Shown: piece after piece, positions 9,245-17,281 of the stretch | How the letters are laid out: each line of letters starts with the position of its first letter | How positions within the stretch are numbered: the stretch's first letter is position 1 | Source: CAIRTT01 sp046075665 | GTDB taxonomy: Bacteria > Armatimonadota > Armatimonadia > Armatimonadales > Armatimonadaceae | Reading direction: 5' to 3' | NCBI GenBank assembly: GCA_046075665.1 | Contig: JBJTQN010000371.1 | Span: 5,633-69,632 of the forward strand | Length of the DNA stretch: 64,000 nt | The notes under the pieces: generated by a model | Databases searched by the model: none | Told to the model about the DNA's origin: nothing | The model's input: only the letters and a program-made list of their open reading frames with translations | Position numbers and translations under genes: made by a program

Positions 9245-9433
9245 TCAAGTTGGATAATTGTCATCACACTCGGGTGAAACTGCAGGTATCTCTTGGTTGA
9301 TGAGTCGTTCCCAGCACATTCGACAAAGAAATCCGTCCGATAGGTCTGGGTAACGGTATCTGGCACCCCATTTCGTGCAAGTGGCACAACGCCGTAGGAC
9401 GCCTGTTGGTTTCTTTCCATAGCGACTAAGCAC
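9245..9433 (-). CDS. Small zinc-ribbon protein
   Basis: 62 residues starting with GTG. An AGGAG ribosome site sits 9 nt before the start, which supports expression. Two CxxC pairs (RCATC and LCRMCW), separated by about 18 residues, form a likely treble-clef or ribbon zinc site. There is no other recognisable domain. It stands alone between leuC and the divergent htrA gene. Function unknown; small zinc ribbons of this kind may bind nucleic acid or ribosomes, but nothing here shows it. Confidence 0.6.
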   Translation of the reverse strand: MLSRYGKKPTGVLRRCATCTKWGARYRYPDLSDGFLCRMCWERLINQEIPAVSPECDDNYPT

Positions 9434-9707
9434 TGTAGCTTGCTCCTAACATGTCCATTATTCTCTATCGGTTTTGTAATCTGTCACGCACGTGATTTTG
9501 TCGTGATGTAAACAAACATCGATACAGCATGATTAGTACCGTTGGACATGGCTGCCTTGCATTGGTTTTGTCAAACGAACATTTCCCAGCATGTGATGTT
9601 GCTACTGCTAAATTCACGTATGGCGTTGGGAACTAATGTCACGTTAACTGTCGTTATTTTCTTATCAGCGATGCCGTGAGCGGTTATTCAGGTTGGAGAT
9701 TAAGCGG

Positions 9708-10820
9708 ATGAAGTCGAATGTCATAGTTTGGGGTGGACTTTTGGTGGCTGGAGTTGCTATTGGAGCGTGCGTACGTGATGCCAAATCTACTATCTTTGGG
9801 ATTGGCTCTCTTAGCGCCGTTGCCGCGGCGCCCTATGATGCATCCAAGGAACCAATCGTGGCCGCTGTCAAGCTTGCGGCACCTTCTGTTGTTTCGATTG
9901 ACACGACGAGTCGTCAGGTTTATCAGGTGTTTGATGATCCGATGGACCGATTCTGGGGCAATGGTGGGCGGCGGGAAACCCGGGAAGTTCCCACAGGCGC
10001 CGGTTCTGGCGTGCTACTCAAGGATGGTTATGTCCTCACGAATCAGCATGTTGTAGGTCAGGCTGTCGATACAAATGGGTCGATCACCGTACGCCTTCCA
10101 GATGGCCGAACTTATAAGGCATCGGCTGTTGGTACCGACCGCAGTACCGATGTCGCGCTGTTGAAAGTTGAGACAAAGGACACATTACCCGTATCGTCAC
10201 TTGGCCTGGATGGCAGCCTTGTTCCGGGCCAGGCAGTTATCGCCATTGGCAACCCGGTGGGATTGTCCGCATCCGTTTCAAGTGGAGTTGTTAGTGCGCT
10301 TGGCCGACCAATCGCCGTTGAGGATCGGCTTTACGAGAACCTCATTCAGACGGACACAGCTATTAATCCTGGAAACTCTGGTGGTGCACTGGTTGATTTG
10401 GGTGGGCGTGTGGTTGGGATTAATACTCTTGTTAGAAACGATGCCCAGAATATCGGTTTTTCGATTCCCATTCAGACCGCGATGAGAGTAGCCGATTCCC
10501 TTCGCAAATTTGGAAAGGTCAGGCGACCGACCGCTGGAGTTATAGCTGTTAACTTGGATGACAGATTGCGTAGAGCGTTAGGGGTAGGATCGGATGCTTC
10601 CGGTGTGGTCGTTTGGAATCTGTACCGAGGGATGGGTGCGATTGATGCCGGTTTACAGCGCGGCGACTTGATTACAGAAATTGCAGGACAAAAGGTAGTA
10701 GATGAGCTGTCTTTCCGGCGGATTCTTGAATTGCAAAAAATTGGCACGAAGGTCAAGTGCACTATTCGCCGTGGAAATGAGCAGGGTGAGGTCGAAATCC
10801 TCCTTTCTGAAGCGCCTTAG
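9708..10820 (+). CDS. HtrA/DegP-type trypsin-like serine protease with PDZ domain
   Basis: 370 residues from the ATG at 9708, which has a GGAG 9 nt upstream. An in-frame TTG at 9693 is less likely. The catalytic triad is His114 (TNQHVVG), Asp148 (STDVALLK) and Ser224 (GNSGGALVD). One C-terminal PDZ domain covers about residues 275-368. The N-terminus is a hydrophobic segment ending in IGAC, so the protein could be a lipoprotein or membrane-anchored, with the protease outside the cytoplasm. Such enzymes degrade or sense misfolded envelope proteins. The 270 nt upstream is AT-rich with no obvious operator. The stop overlaps the stop of the convergent next gene as TTAG. Confidence 0.9.
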   Translation: MKSNVIVWGGLLVAGVAIGACVRDAKSTIFGIGSLSAVAAAPYDASKEPIVAAVKLAAPSVVSIDTTSRQVYQVFDDPMDRFWGNGGRRETREVPTGAGSGVLLKDGYVLTNQHVVGQAVDTNGSITVRLPDGRTYKASAVGTDRSTDVALLKVETKDTLPVSSLGLDGSLVPGQAVIAIGNPVGLSASVSSGVVSALGRPIAVEDRLYENLIQTDTAINPGNSGGALVDLGGRVVGINTLVRNDAQNIGFSIPIQTAMRVADSLRKFGKVRRPTAGVIAVNLDDRLRRALGVGSDASGVVVWNLYRGMGAIDAGLQRGDLITEIAGQKVVDELSFRRILELQKIGTKVKCTIRRGNEQGEVEILLSEAP

Positions 10821-11380
10821 CGGTTACGTAAACGTCTTAGTCGTCGGAGGGCATCACTGAGATCCCCTCCATAATCAATGCTGTCAGCATCTAACGTGTC
10901 GGCGGATGTATTCCGCTTTTGCGGTGGCGATTCGGCTGATCGTGGACGCGTCCAGCCATCAGGTAAGGTATCGGCATCCCACTGCTTCCAGACCTGTTCT
11001 TTGGTATACGCGAGGGTTTTCTCATCTTCGATGGTGGGTGTGAAGTGCAGCTCAACATCTTCCCCCTGACGTTGTCGATAGATTGCTTCGCTGATGCTGA
11101 TGTACAGCGTGTCGTCCTTGCGAACAGTGGCTCCAGTTGCCAGTTCCGGGTGTCCGATGATGCGTCTCGGTTTGGCCTGTCGATGTTTGACAATGAGGAT
11201 GCCACTGCTTGTCTGTTGGATATCTACAGCATTCGCCTGGGCTTGTGTCGCAGTCGGCTGTGCTGCACGAGGCGTCCATGTCTGAACTCTGCCCCCGGAC
11301 ACGAGCAGAATAGGAGTCGGCTTCGGGATGATTATCAGACCGGATGCACCATGGTCTGGAGTCCAGATGTTCAGGCTCAA
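10817..11380 (-). CDS. Hypothetical protein
   Basis: 187 residues starting at TTG, with AGG about 9 nt ahead and only 5 nt after the HAD gene's stop. The two genes therefore form an operon. The N-terminal half is predicted beta-strand (LIIIPKPTPILLVSGGRV and a GILIVKHR segment). The C-terminal third is charged and ends in an Arg-Leu-rich helix (DALRRLRRLRNR). There is no signal peptide and no family I recognise. Its stop codon overlaps that of htrA by 4 nt in the convergent direction. Confidence 0.6.
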   Translation of the reverse strand: MSLNIWTPDHGASGLIIIPKPTPILLVSGGRVQTWTPRAAQPTATQAQANAVDIQQTSSGILIVKHRQAKPRRIIGHPELATGATVRKDDTLYISISEAIYRQRQGEDVELHFTPTIEDEKTLAYTKEQVWKQWDADTLPDGWTRPRSAESPPQKRNTSADTLDADSIDYGGDLSDALRRLRRLRNR

Positions 11381-11385
11381 CTTGG

Positions 11386-12114
11386 CTAACCTTTTATCAG
11401 ATGGTTCAGAATTTCACAGTGATGTTGGATGGGAATATAGCCCATTTCTGTGGGTTTTGTCTCTCCAAACCAGCCCGGGGTAAACCAAAAGGCCGTCCAA
11501 TCTGCCCTCAAAGCACCATTGATATCTGCATCGGGGTCATTTCCAACCATCACGTGCCGATGTGCTGGCATCAATTTGGCTGCAGCCGTGAAGATAACGC
11601 TATCCGGTTTGCTTCCGCCGACTTCGCAGTCGAGAACGATGTGGTCAAAGTAATCCTTCAATCCGCAGGTGGTCAGTTTATGGTTTTGTAGTGCAGTCGG
11701 GCCGTTTGAGATGAGTCCGATTGGAATGTTTTGTCGTTGAATACTATCCAACAGATGTTTTACACCTGGGAAACATACCCACGCTTGTTCTTCCGCTTGC
11801 GCACTACATCGCATCAACGCATCGGTATCAACTCCGGACAGTCCAAGACGGCTCAGCGTACCGAGGGCAATGTGGCTTCGGAATGCACTAAGCTGCATTT
11901 TATGTAACGTAGAAAAGCCTTCTGTTTCTGGTCCAAGCTCGGTAAGCCACACATCCATACTGTGATTGGCAATATCCCGTTCGGTTAGACCTGGGTAATA
12001 ACTGCTTAAGTGAACAGTGCTAGCTTGAACGGCGGCAATGAGACTTTTGGATGTCGTGATGAGTGTGTCATCAAGATCAAACCAGACGGATAAAGGATTA
12101 TTGTTCAAAGCCAT
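11386..12114 (-). CDS. HAD family hydrolase
   Basis: 242 residues. Haloacid-dehalogenase motif I is WFDLDDTL (Asp nucleophile near residue 13). Motif II is LISNG, motif III is the Lys in GGSKPDS, and motif IV is VMVGNDPDADI. All catalytic residues are present and a helical cap lies between motifs I and II, as in subfamily IA. A phosphatase acting on a small phosphorylated metabolite is likely, but the substrate is unclear. The ATG lies inside the end of the upstream 98-codon gene (17-nt overlap), which implies coupling. Confidence 0.85.
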   Translation of the reverse strand: MALNNNPLSVWFDLDDTLITTSKSLIAAVQASTVHLSSYYPGLTERDIANHSMDVWLTELGPETEGFSTLHKMQLSAFRSHIALGTLSRLGLSGVDTDALMRCSAQAEEQAWVCFPGVKHLLDSIQRQNIPIGLISNGPTALQNHKLTTCGLKDYFDHIVLDCEVGGSKPDSVIFTAAAKLMPAHRHVMVGNDPDADINGALRADWTAFWFTPGWFGETKPTEMGYIPIQHHCEILNHLIKG

Positions 12115-12394
12115 CCTGAATTTCCAAGGGATGCGGCCGTGAAACGGTTGCGATGATGGAGTCCTCTACGAACTGTGCGACGGCTTCTTCCTGTAGCAGT
12201 GCATTGACCTGAGCTGTCATTTCCTTCACTTTTCGCTGGATGCTGCGATGTTCGCTGGTTCCAGGGGATGTCGCTACAAGCTGCATCTTTGTATCAGCTA
12301 ATTTGATTTCAAGGACAGTTCTTAAATCACGCCACTGATTTGCTCTGGGCTTTCCACCCATAAAATCATCGATGACATCATCCGTAGTCTCCAT
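12098..12394 (-). CDS. Small helical hypothetical protein
   Basis: 98 residues, acidic and mostly helical. The middle (EHRSIQRKVKEMTAQVNALL) has heptad-like spacing, so it may form a short coiled coil. No known family. It overlaps the HAD gene by 17 nt and so belongs to the same operon. No ribosome site is seen, but TAAGAT lies 7 nt ahead of the ATG, suggesting a leaderless message that begins the three-gene unit. Confidence 0.55.
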   Translation of the reverse strand: METTDDVIDDFMGGKPRANQWRDLRTVLEIKLADTKMQLVATSPGTSEHRSIQRKVKEMTAQVNALLQEEAVAQFVEDSIIATVSRPHPLEIQDGFEQ

Positions 12395-12401
12395 AGAGAC
12401 A

Positions 12402-12407
12402 ATCTTA
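12402..12407 (-). promoter_or_regulatory. Candidate -10 element, leaderless start
   Basis: TAAGAT on the minus strand with 7 nt to the ATG of the 98-codon gene. It fits the TANNNT pattern seen ahead of several other genes here. Confidence 0.4.
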
Positions 12408-12427
12408 CCTGTGGGGAGCCAGCAATG

Positions 12428-13093
12428 TCAGGCTGATTTTTTGCCGCGATTTGGCGAGGTTCCGAGGTGTGTGGTCCGCTCGGCGATGTTGGTGCAGTGA
12501 TCGCAGATGCGTTCGAGGAAGTGAGCTACTTGTAAGAGATAGGTTGCCTGCATTACGCTGCATGTATCCTGCTGGAGAATCTGGATCAGTGTTGCACGCA
12601 TTTGAGCGTAGTACAAATCTGCTGTGTCATCCTGCTGAATTACCTGCGCTGCAAGCTCCGTGTCATGGGATAGATAAGCATCCACACTGTCATGAATCAT
12701 CCCGTATGCCACTGTTGCATATCGCGGTACGTCAATCAGTGGCTTGTAAATGGCTTCATCCGCCATTCGTTGCCCAATCCGGGCGATGTCTACGGAGTAA
12801 TCAGCAATTCGCTCGAGGTCACCGGCGATTTTAATAGTGTTATTGATGGCACGGATGTCTATTGACTTGTCGTTTTGTCGTCCCATCAACTTGACGCATG
12901 CTGCTTCTAGTGACCTCTCAAGCGAATCAACGATGGCATCACGGTCAAGAACATTCTGACAGGTGTCGGTCAGTTGAAGGGTAAGTCCTCGAACAGCCGC
13001 GCTAAGCATATCTTCAGCAGCAACGCTCATTTCAATAATCGTTGCGTTAATGGATATGAGCTCGACATCACTCTGAGGCTTTTCCTTAGACAT
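12428..13093 (-). CDS. phoU: Phosphate signalling regulator PhoU
   Basis: 221 residues made of two three-helix repeats. Each carries the PhoU metal-binding signature: DLERIADYSVDIARIG in the first and FLERICDHCTNIAERT in the second. PhoU links the Pst phosphate transporter to the PhoR/PhoB two-component system and represses uptake when phosphate is plentiful. No pst or pho gene is adjacent, so it is uncoupled from its usual operon. A TACACT hexamer lies 9 nt before the ATG and no ribosome site is visible. Confidence 0.92.
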   Translation of the reverse strand: MSKEKPQSDVELISINATIIEMSVAAEDMLSAAVRGLTLQLTDTCQNVLDRDAIVDSLERSLEAACVKLMGRQNDKSIDIRAINNTIKIAGDLERIADYSVDIARIGQRMADEAIYKPLIDVPRYATVAYGMIHDSVDAYLSHDTELAAQVIQQDDTADLYYAQMRATLIQILQQDTCSVMQATYLLQVAHFLERICDHCTNIAERTTHLGTSPNRGKKSA

Positions 13094-13102
13094 GTTGTAC
13101 GC

Positions 13103-13108
13103 AGTGTA
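13103..13108 (-). promoter_or_regulatory. Candidate -10 element of phoU
   Basis: TACACT on the minus strand, 9 nt from the phoU ATG. The same hexamer lies upstream of parA and gltD. Confidence 0.4.
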
Positions 13109-13151
13109 GCAAGTTGCATTGGCCAGTTGTTAAGGATTCCGCAGAGAATTG

Positions 13152-13718
13152 TTAAGAATCGACTATAGGCATCAGGTTCACCTGTTGGAATTTCCACGAT
13201 TGCCGAATTTCTGGACGGTGGAGTGTCAAAACTATTGATTTTCCGTGAGCTATTTCTTCATCGATAAGCTTGGCCAGTTGTTTTGACCAATGGTCATCAA
13301 GAGGAGCATCCGGTTCATCCAGTACAATCACAGCCTTGTCAACTTGCATCACCTTTGTGATTGCCACACGTTGCCACTGCCCCATGGATAGACTGGTAAT
13401 TTCCCGATCGAGAAGGGAAGTTACACCCATTTTTGCTGTGTAGTCTTGGAGAATCTGATGTTGTTGACCGACCATCAGGTATTCGCGCACTGTGTATGCA
13501 AAAGGTCTAGGGGGATTTTGAGGCAGATAGGCCGGCGTGGTTCCAGATTCATTTGTTACATCGCCACTGGATGGTTTCAAAATGCCACCAATGCAGTCCA
13601 GGAGCGTCGACTTGCCAGCTCCATTTGGTCCCGTTATCAATATTCCATCTGCGATGGGGACAGTAAAGGATATTGTCTCTAATCTCCCAATCATGTTGAC
13701 TGATCGGACATGGAGCAC
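13152..13718 (-). CDS. ABC transporter ATP-binding protein, coupled to parB
   Basis: 188 residues, short for an ABC ATPase. Walker A is GPNGAGKST, the Q-loop is in YLPQNPP, the signature is the variant LSMGQWQRV instead of LSGGQ, Walker B is AVIVLDEPD, and the switch His is in LTLHRPE. The WQRV signature and overall form recall BtuD-like import ATPases. There is no permease gene nearby. The GTG start overlaps the parB stop as TAGTG, which indicates translational coupling to the partition operon. Whether it energises transport or works with ParAB is unknown. Confidence 0.8.
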   Translation of the reverse strand: MLHVRSVNMIGRLETISFTVPIADGILITGPNGAGKSTLLDCIGGILKPSSGDVTNESGTTPAYLPQNPPRPFAYTVREYLMVGQQHQILQDYTAKMGVTSLLDREITSLSMGQWQRVAITKVMQVDKAVIVLDEPDAPLDDHWSKQLAKLIDEEIAHGKSIVLTLHRPEIRQSWKFQQVNLMPIVDS

Positions 13719-14650
13719 TATTGACCTTCTCCACCGGTGATTTTGTCAACGATTTGCGTCAGTTCCTCCTGTGAGCTGTAGGAGATTACGACTGTACCTT
13801 TTTCGAGATTACCCGTCAGGCGTGCACGCATTCCCAGTGCGTTGCGGAGAAGCTGTTCTACAGCCTGTACTTCAGTTGACCCTCGTTTTGCGATGCGATC
13901 TGCCCGTCGGATTTCACCTCTGGTTTCTGTGGATGCCATTTCAGATTCCAGCTGGCGCACGGTCAACCTTCCGGCCTTCGCTTCCCTTAGGAGCTCCTGT
14001 TGTCGTTTCGGGAAGCTCTCGTCTAGACGCTGTTCCTTACTGCCAAGCAGTGCGCGGGCATGCCCTTCCGATATTTCGCCTGAATCCAAAGCCTGCTGAA
14101 CGGGTGCCGGCAAAGCGAGTAGTCGAAGTGAGTTTGCGATGGCAGAACGGCTTTTGCCGATTTTCGTACCAAGCGTATCCTGTGTCCACGTATACGTGTC
14201 CATCAGCTTCTGATAGGCGACCGCTGCTTCAAGTGGCTTCAAATCTTCCCGAAGCAAGTTTTCAATCAGTGCGACCGTAAGCGCATCTTCATCAGAGTAG
14301 GTTTTTACAACCACCGGAACACGAAGCATCCCGATGGAGCACGCTGCTCGGAAGCGTCGTTCCCCCGCAACGATTTCAAATGTCCCATTACCGAGCGGTC
14401 GGACTAGGATTGGCTGGACGATACCAGTTGACTTAATGGATGCCGCGAGCTCTGCGAGTGCATCCGAGTCAAAGTAGGTCCGCGGTTGGTTTGGATTTGG
14501 CTGAATTTGAGTGATGCTGAGCTCTCGCTGTGGCTCACTGCGTAAGAGACCATCAAGATCCGGGGCGTTTCCTCCACCAGGCAGTAGCGCGTCCAGACCG
14601 CGACCCAATCCCTTCTTCTGTGTCGATGATGGCATCCCGTCCTTCAGCAT
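13718..14650 (-). CDS. parB: Chromosome partitioning protein ParB
   Basis: 310 residues. The N-terminus has the ParA-stimulating GLGRGLDALLPGG segment. The CTP-binding ParB/Srx core is PNQPRTYFDSDALAELAASI through GTFEIVAGERRFRAA. The helix-turn-helix (KIGKSRSAIANSLRLLALP) reads parS, and a C-terminal dimer domain ends the protein. It binds the parS sites at 15.46, 15.54 and 6.39 kb and spreads along DNA. Start is ATG 14650 or ATG 14635 (MPSSTQKKG); the second looks more like known ParB starts. Either way the gene begins 83-98 nt inside parA in another frame. Confidence 0.95.
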   Translation of the reverse strand: MLKDGMPSSTQKKGLGRGLDALLPGGGNAPDLDGLLRSEPQRELSITQIQPNPNQPRTYFDSDALAELAASIKSTGIVQPILVRPLGNGTFEIVAGERRFRAACSIGMLRVPVVVKTYSDEDALTVALIENLLREDLKPLEAAVAYQKLMDTYTWTQDTLGTKIGKSRSAIANSLRLLALPAPVQQALDSGEISEGHARALLGSKEQRLDESFPKRQQELLREAKAGRLTVRQLESEMASTETRGEIRRADRIAKRGSTEVQAVEQLLRNALGMRARLTGNLEKGTVVISYSSQEELTQIVDKITGGEGQ

Positions 14651-15401
14651 GGGTCAACAACTCCTTAGCGATTTCTGTATATGCAACCGCTCCTTTGGAG
14701 CGGGGATCATAAATGGTGATTGGCTGTCCGTAGCTGGGCGCTTCAGACAGCTTGATATTTCTTGGTACGACGGTATTTGAGACTTTGTCTCCAAAAAAAC
14801 TACGAACTTCGCTCAGAATCTGGTTGGCGTGGTTTGTGCGGCCATCAAACATCGTTAAAACGACACGTGCAATGGACAAATCCTGATTGATTCCACTGCG
14901 AATGCGCTTCAGGATTTCCAGTAGCTGTGAGATTCCCTCCAGGGCGAAGTACTCACACTGCATCGGGATAATCACTTCATCGGCAGCCGCAAGGACATTA
15001 ATGGTTAGTAGACCAAGGGATGGCGGTGCATCGATAATGATGTAGTCATACCGGTGGCTCACACTGTCTAGAGCCTTCCGTAGAATGCGTTCACGGTCTG
15101 GGAGCTCGTAAAGCGATAGATCGGCGGATGCCAGATCAATGGTTGCAGGGATAAGATCGAGATTGCCAATGGCCGTTGGGATAATGGCATCCAGTGCAGT
15201 CGCATCCCCTGTTAGGACTCGGTATGTGTCTGGTTCGCCGACACGCCTTACGACGCCCACCCCACTGGTGGCATTCCCTTGAGGGTCGGTGTCAACCAGA
15301 AGGACGCGACGATGAATGGCGAGGGCTGCAGCTAGGCTGATTGCTGTTGTGGTCTTGCCAACGCCACCCTTCTGATTGACCACTGCCCAATGTCTTGCCA
15401 T
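14553..15401 (-). CDS. parA: Chromosome partitioning ATPase ParA (Soj)
   Basis: 282 residues. The deviant Walker A is KGGVGKTT (residues 11-18), with VDTDPQGNATSG and YIIIDAPPSLG following. It is a ParA/MinD-type ATPase that moves ParB-parS complexes. A GAGGG site precedes the ATG. After the usual end (YTEIAKELLTH) the protein continues for about 30 residues in a segment that also encodes the start of parB in another frame. That tail could be functional or only a consequence of the overlap. Two parS sites lie just upstream. Confidence 0.95.
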   Translation of the reverse strand: MARHWAVVNQKGGVGKTTTAISLAAALAIHRRVLLVDTDPQGNATSGVGVVRRVGEPDTYRVLTGDATALDAIIPTAIGNLDLIPATIDLASADLSLYELPDRERILRKALDSVSHRYDYIIIDAPPSLGLLTINVLAAADEVIIPMQCEYFALEGISQLLEILKRIRSGINQDLSIARVVLTMFDGRTNHANQILSEVRSFFGDKVSNTVVPRNIKLSEAPSYGQPITIYDPRSKGAVAYTEIAKELLTHAEGRDAIIDTEEGIGSRSGRATAWWRKRPGS

Positions 15402-15458
15402 TTTTACCCTCTAACTAGGCATCAGTGTACCGTTGTGGTATGTCCACAGAGGCTTAAT

Positions 15459-15474
15459 TGTTTCACGTGAAACA
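15459..15474. promoter_or_regulatory. parS: parS centromere site 1
   Basis: A perfect TGTTTCACGTGAAACA, extended by AATT on both sides into a 22-bp palindrome (15456-15477). It lies about 60 bp upstream of parA, where ParB binding could also autoregulate the operon. Confidence 0.95.
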
Positions 15475-15535
15475 ATTGGATTGTCATGAGATTACTAATG
15501 CGTGGAGTCCTCACGGAATGGCTTTAAGGAGAAAT

Positions 15536-15551
15536 TGTTTCACGTGAAACA
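15536..15551. promoter_or_regulatory. parS: parS centromere site 2
   Basis: A second perfect TGTTTCACGTGAAACA, 77 bp from the first and with a similar AATTG extension. It lies just past the stop of the 508-codon gene. Confidence 0.95.
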
Positions 15552-15556
15552 ATTGG

Positions 15557-17083
15557 TCAGGTTATACCAACTGTTGAAGTGACAAGGGATTCTCCGGCTG
15601 TGATGTGCTCTGACTTTGGAAAAGTAATCCCTGTAGCCTGATGGATGTCTACCGCGGCATTTACCGATGTCGATCGGCCATCCTTACCTAGGTGAAGGCA
15701 AAGTGCGGATGCTGTTGCTGTGTCTGTTCGCCATGTACGTAGTGAGCGCAATGAAATGGTTCCTGATGCAACTGATATCCGTACCCTACTTGCTTCGATG
15801 TCCTTTCGGGAAGTTATCTGACCGGCAAATCCGGATGTCAAAATCGGACTGCGTACTCCAAAAGGTGTGGATGGGTTCATGTCTATTGACAAGCAGCCCG
15901 ATATCCCCAAGCTTGCTGGGGATGCGTAAAGCAGTGCAAGCCACTCACACGGTATTGGGAGCGATAGGGTGCGCTCCGTGGATGGCTGAACAAGAGAGGC
16001 TGCACCAGCCGCAAGGTCTACATCCCCGGATGATGCAAAGATAGCTGCTGCCATACCGGCATCCGCGGGTAGACGGCCAGATCTGACATCCTTTGTGAGT
16101 GCAGATGCCGTATGTTTATCAATAAGTGGGATTCGTGTTGCTGCAAATGCCAGGGCACGTGCAATGGGTGTGCTTCCAATCGGGCTCATCGCGAGCTGAG
16201 AGGCCACGACTTCGGAATTAAGCTTGGATGCAGGATGATTCGCGATAAGCCACTTCAGGACTAACCCCAATTCAGGTTGGAGCGTTGGGTGGCGGGAATC
16301 CAGTGTACTGATGAAGTCAGCGATTGCGGTTTCGACACCCGATGTCAACACTGTCCGGCATTGCTGTATCGCGATGGCATTGGGGTCCGGTTGTGAAATT
16401 GGAAAACCAAGCAGAGCCTGAATCCAATCCGGACGGGTTGTCGAATACTGTAGCGCTGGGGCCATCGCTGTTGTTAGCCAAGTAGGGATATCACTGTCAT
16501 TCAGACACTTGACGCAGGCTGATGCATGTGCAAATTGCCGGATTATGCGCTGCGTTGGTTTTGTGCGGGAAAACACAATGCGCTGCGCCACTGGCTGTGC
16601 TGGGATAACTGTCCATCCACCCGATGTTGGAAGTGTGCCGGTGGATGCATACAAACCGCGGGTTCTGACGGCGATAGCTGCTTCCTTCGCACTGATCTCA
16701 ATAGCCACTGCACTCGCCGCATCTCTGTCCGTGAACAATGCCGGAATGACTTGTATCAAGCGGTCGGGTGTTGATTTACTCAGTATGTGAATGCTGAGCC
16801 TCGGCCAGCACCACTTAACGAAAACTGGGAGCTGGCGCAGCGGTTTGATTGATTTGCCAACCTTGATGCCAAATTCGATTGAGTGGCCACCTTGGCGGAT
16901 GACACCATCGGATGCAATTTTCCAGCCCTCACTGATATAAATATCGCGCCACGTCCCACCAAGCAGCGATTCGAAAGTTGGATGCCCGGATGACTGGATG
17001 CTCCTTAGCCATTGCACTGGAAATGGGTCAGTTAGCCTAGTGGGTGGGGAAACTTGGAGCACTACGTTACGCATACTGTACAT
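15557..17083 (-). CDS. Large hypothetical protein upstream of parS/parA
   Basis: 508 residues (505 if the ATG at 17074 is used). The composition is even, with many Ser, Thr, Ala and Ile and no signal peptide or long membrane segment. A central region (about 215-400) looks like Ala-rich helical repeats. The final 100 residues look beta-rich (RVRISVASGTISLRSLRTW). No family recognised. It runs in the same direction as parAB and ends 5 nt before parS site 2. TATATG lies 6 nt ahead of ATG 17074, which would fit a leaderless start there. Confidence 0.6.
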   Translation of the reverse strand: MYSMRNVVLQVSPPTRLTDPFPVQWLRSIQSSGHPTFESLLGGTWRDIYISEGWKIASDGVIRQGGHSIEFGIKVGKSIKPLRQLPVFVKWCWPRLSIHILSKSTPDRLIQVIPALFTDRDAASAVAIEISAKEAAIAVRTRGLYASTGTLPTSGGWTVIPAQPVAQRIVFSRTKPTQRIIRQFAHASACVKCLNDSDIPTWLTTAMAPALQYSTTRPDWIQALLGFPISQPDPNAIAIQQCRTVLTSGVETAIADFISTLDSRHPTLQPELGLVLKWLIANHPASKLNSEVVASQLAMSPIGSTPIARALAFAATRIPLIDKHTASALTKDVRSGRLPADAGMAAAIFASSGDVDLAAGAASLVQPSTERTLSLPIPCEWLALLYASPASLGISGCLSIDMNPSTPFGVRSPILTSGFAGQITSRKDIEASRVRISVASGTISLRSLRTWRTDTATASALCLHLGKDGRSTSVNAAVDIHQATGITFPKSEHITAGESLVTSTVGIT

Positions 17084-17136
17084 ATACCGCAGCCCCGTGG
17101 CACGTAAAGATGGAAAAATGGTAACGTCATGGCATT

Positions 17137-17205
17137 ATGATGCGTAGCCGGATGGCCGATATCAGTAAATGGAGCTGGCGTGGCCAGCACTTTCATCACG
17201 TCTAA
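17137..17205 (+). CDS. trpL: trp leader peptide
   Basis: A 22-codon frame (17 codons if started at the internal ATG 17152) contains the tandem Trp codons TGG AGC TGG at 17170-17178 and stops at TAA 17203. It lies directly upstream of a Rho-independent terminator that precedes trpE. This is the layout of ribosome-mediated attenuation: stalling at the Trp codons when charged tRNA-Trp is scarce would change RNA folding. A small hairpin (GCTGGC/GCCAGC, 17174-17188) overlaps the second Trp codon. TAACGT lies 9 nt before the first ATG. I could not assign the antiterminator with confidence. Confidence 0.75.
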   Translation: MMRSRMADISKWSWRGQHFHHV

Positions 17206-17245
17206 ACGCCTCCGCTAACAGCACACCATCAGTTCACCAGTACAG

Positions 17246-17271
17246 GCAGGTCAGACGGACCTGCTTTTTTT
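17246..17271 (+). terminator. trp attenuator terminator
   Basis: The stem GCAGGTC/GACCTGC (7 bp, loop 5 nt) is followed at once by seven T residues. It ends 10 nt before the trpE ATG, so it terminates or permits transcription of trpE. Together with trpL it forms the attenuator. Confidence 0.88.
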
Positions 17272-17281
17272 GTGGCAAGCT

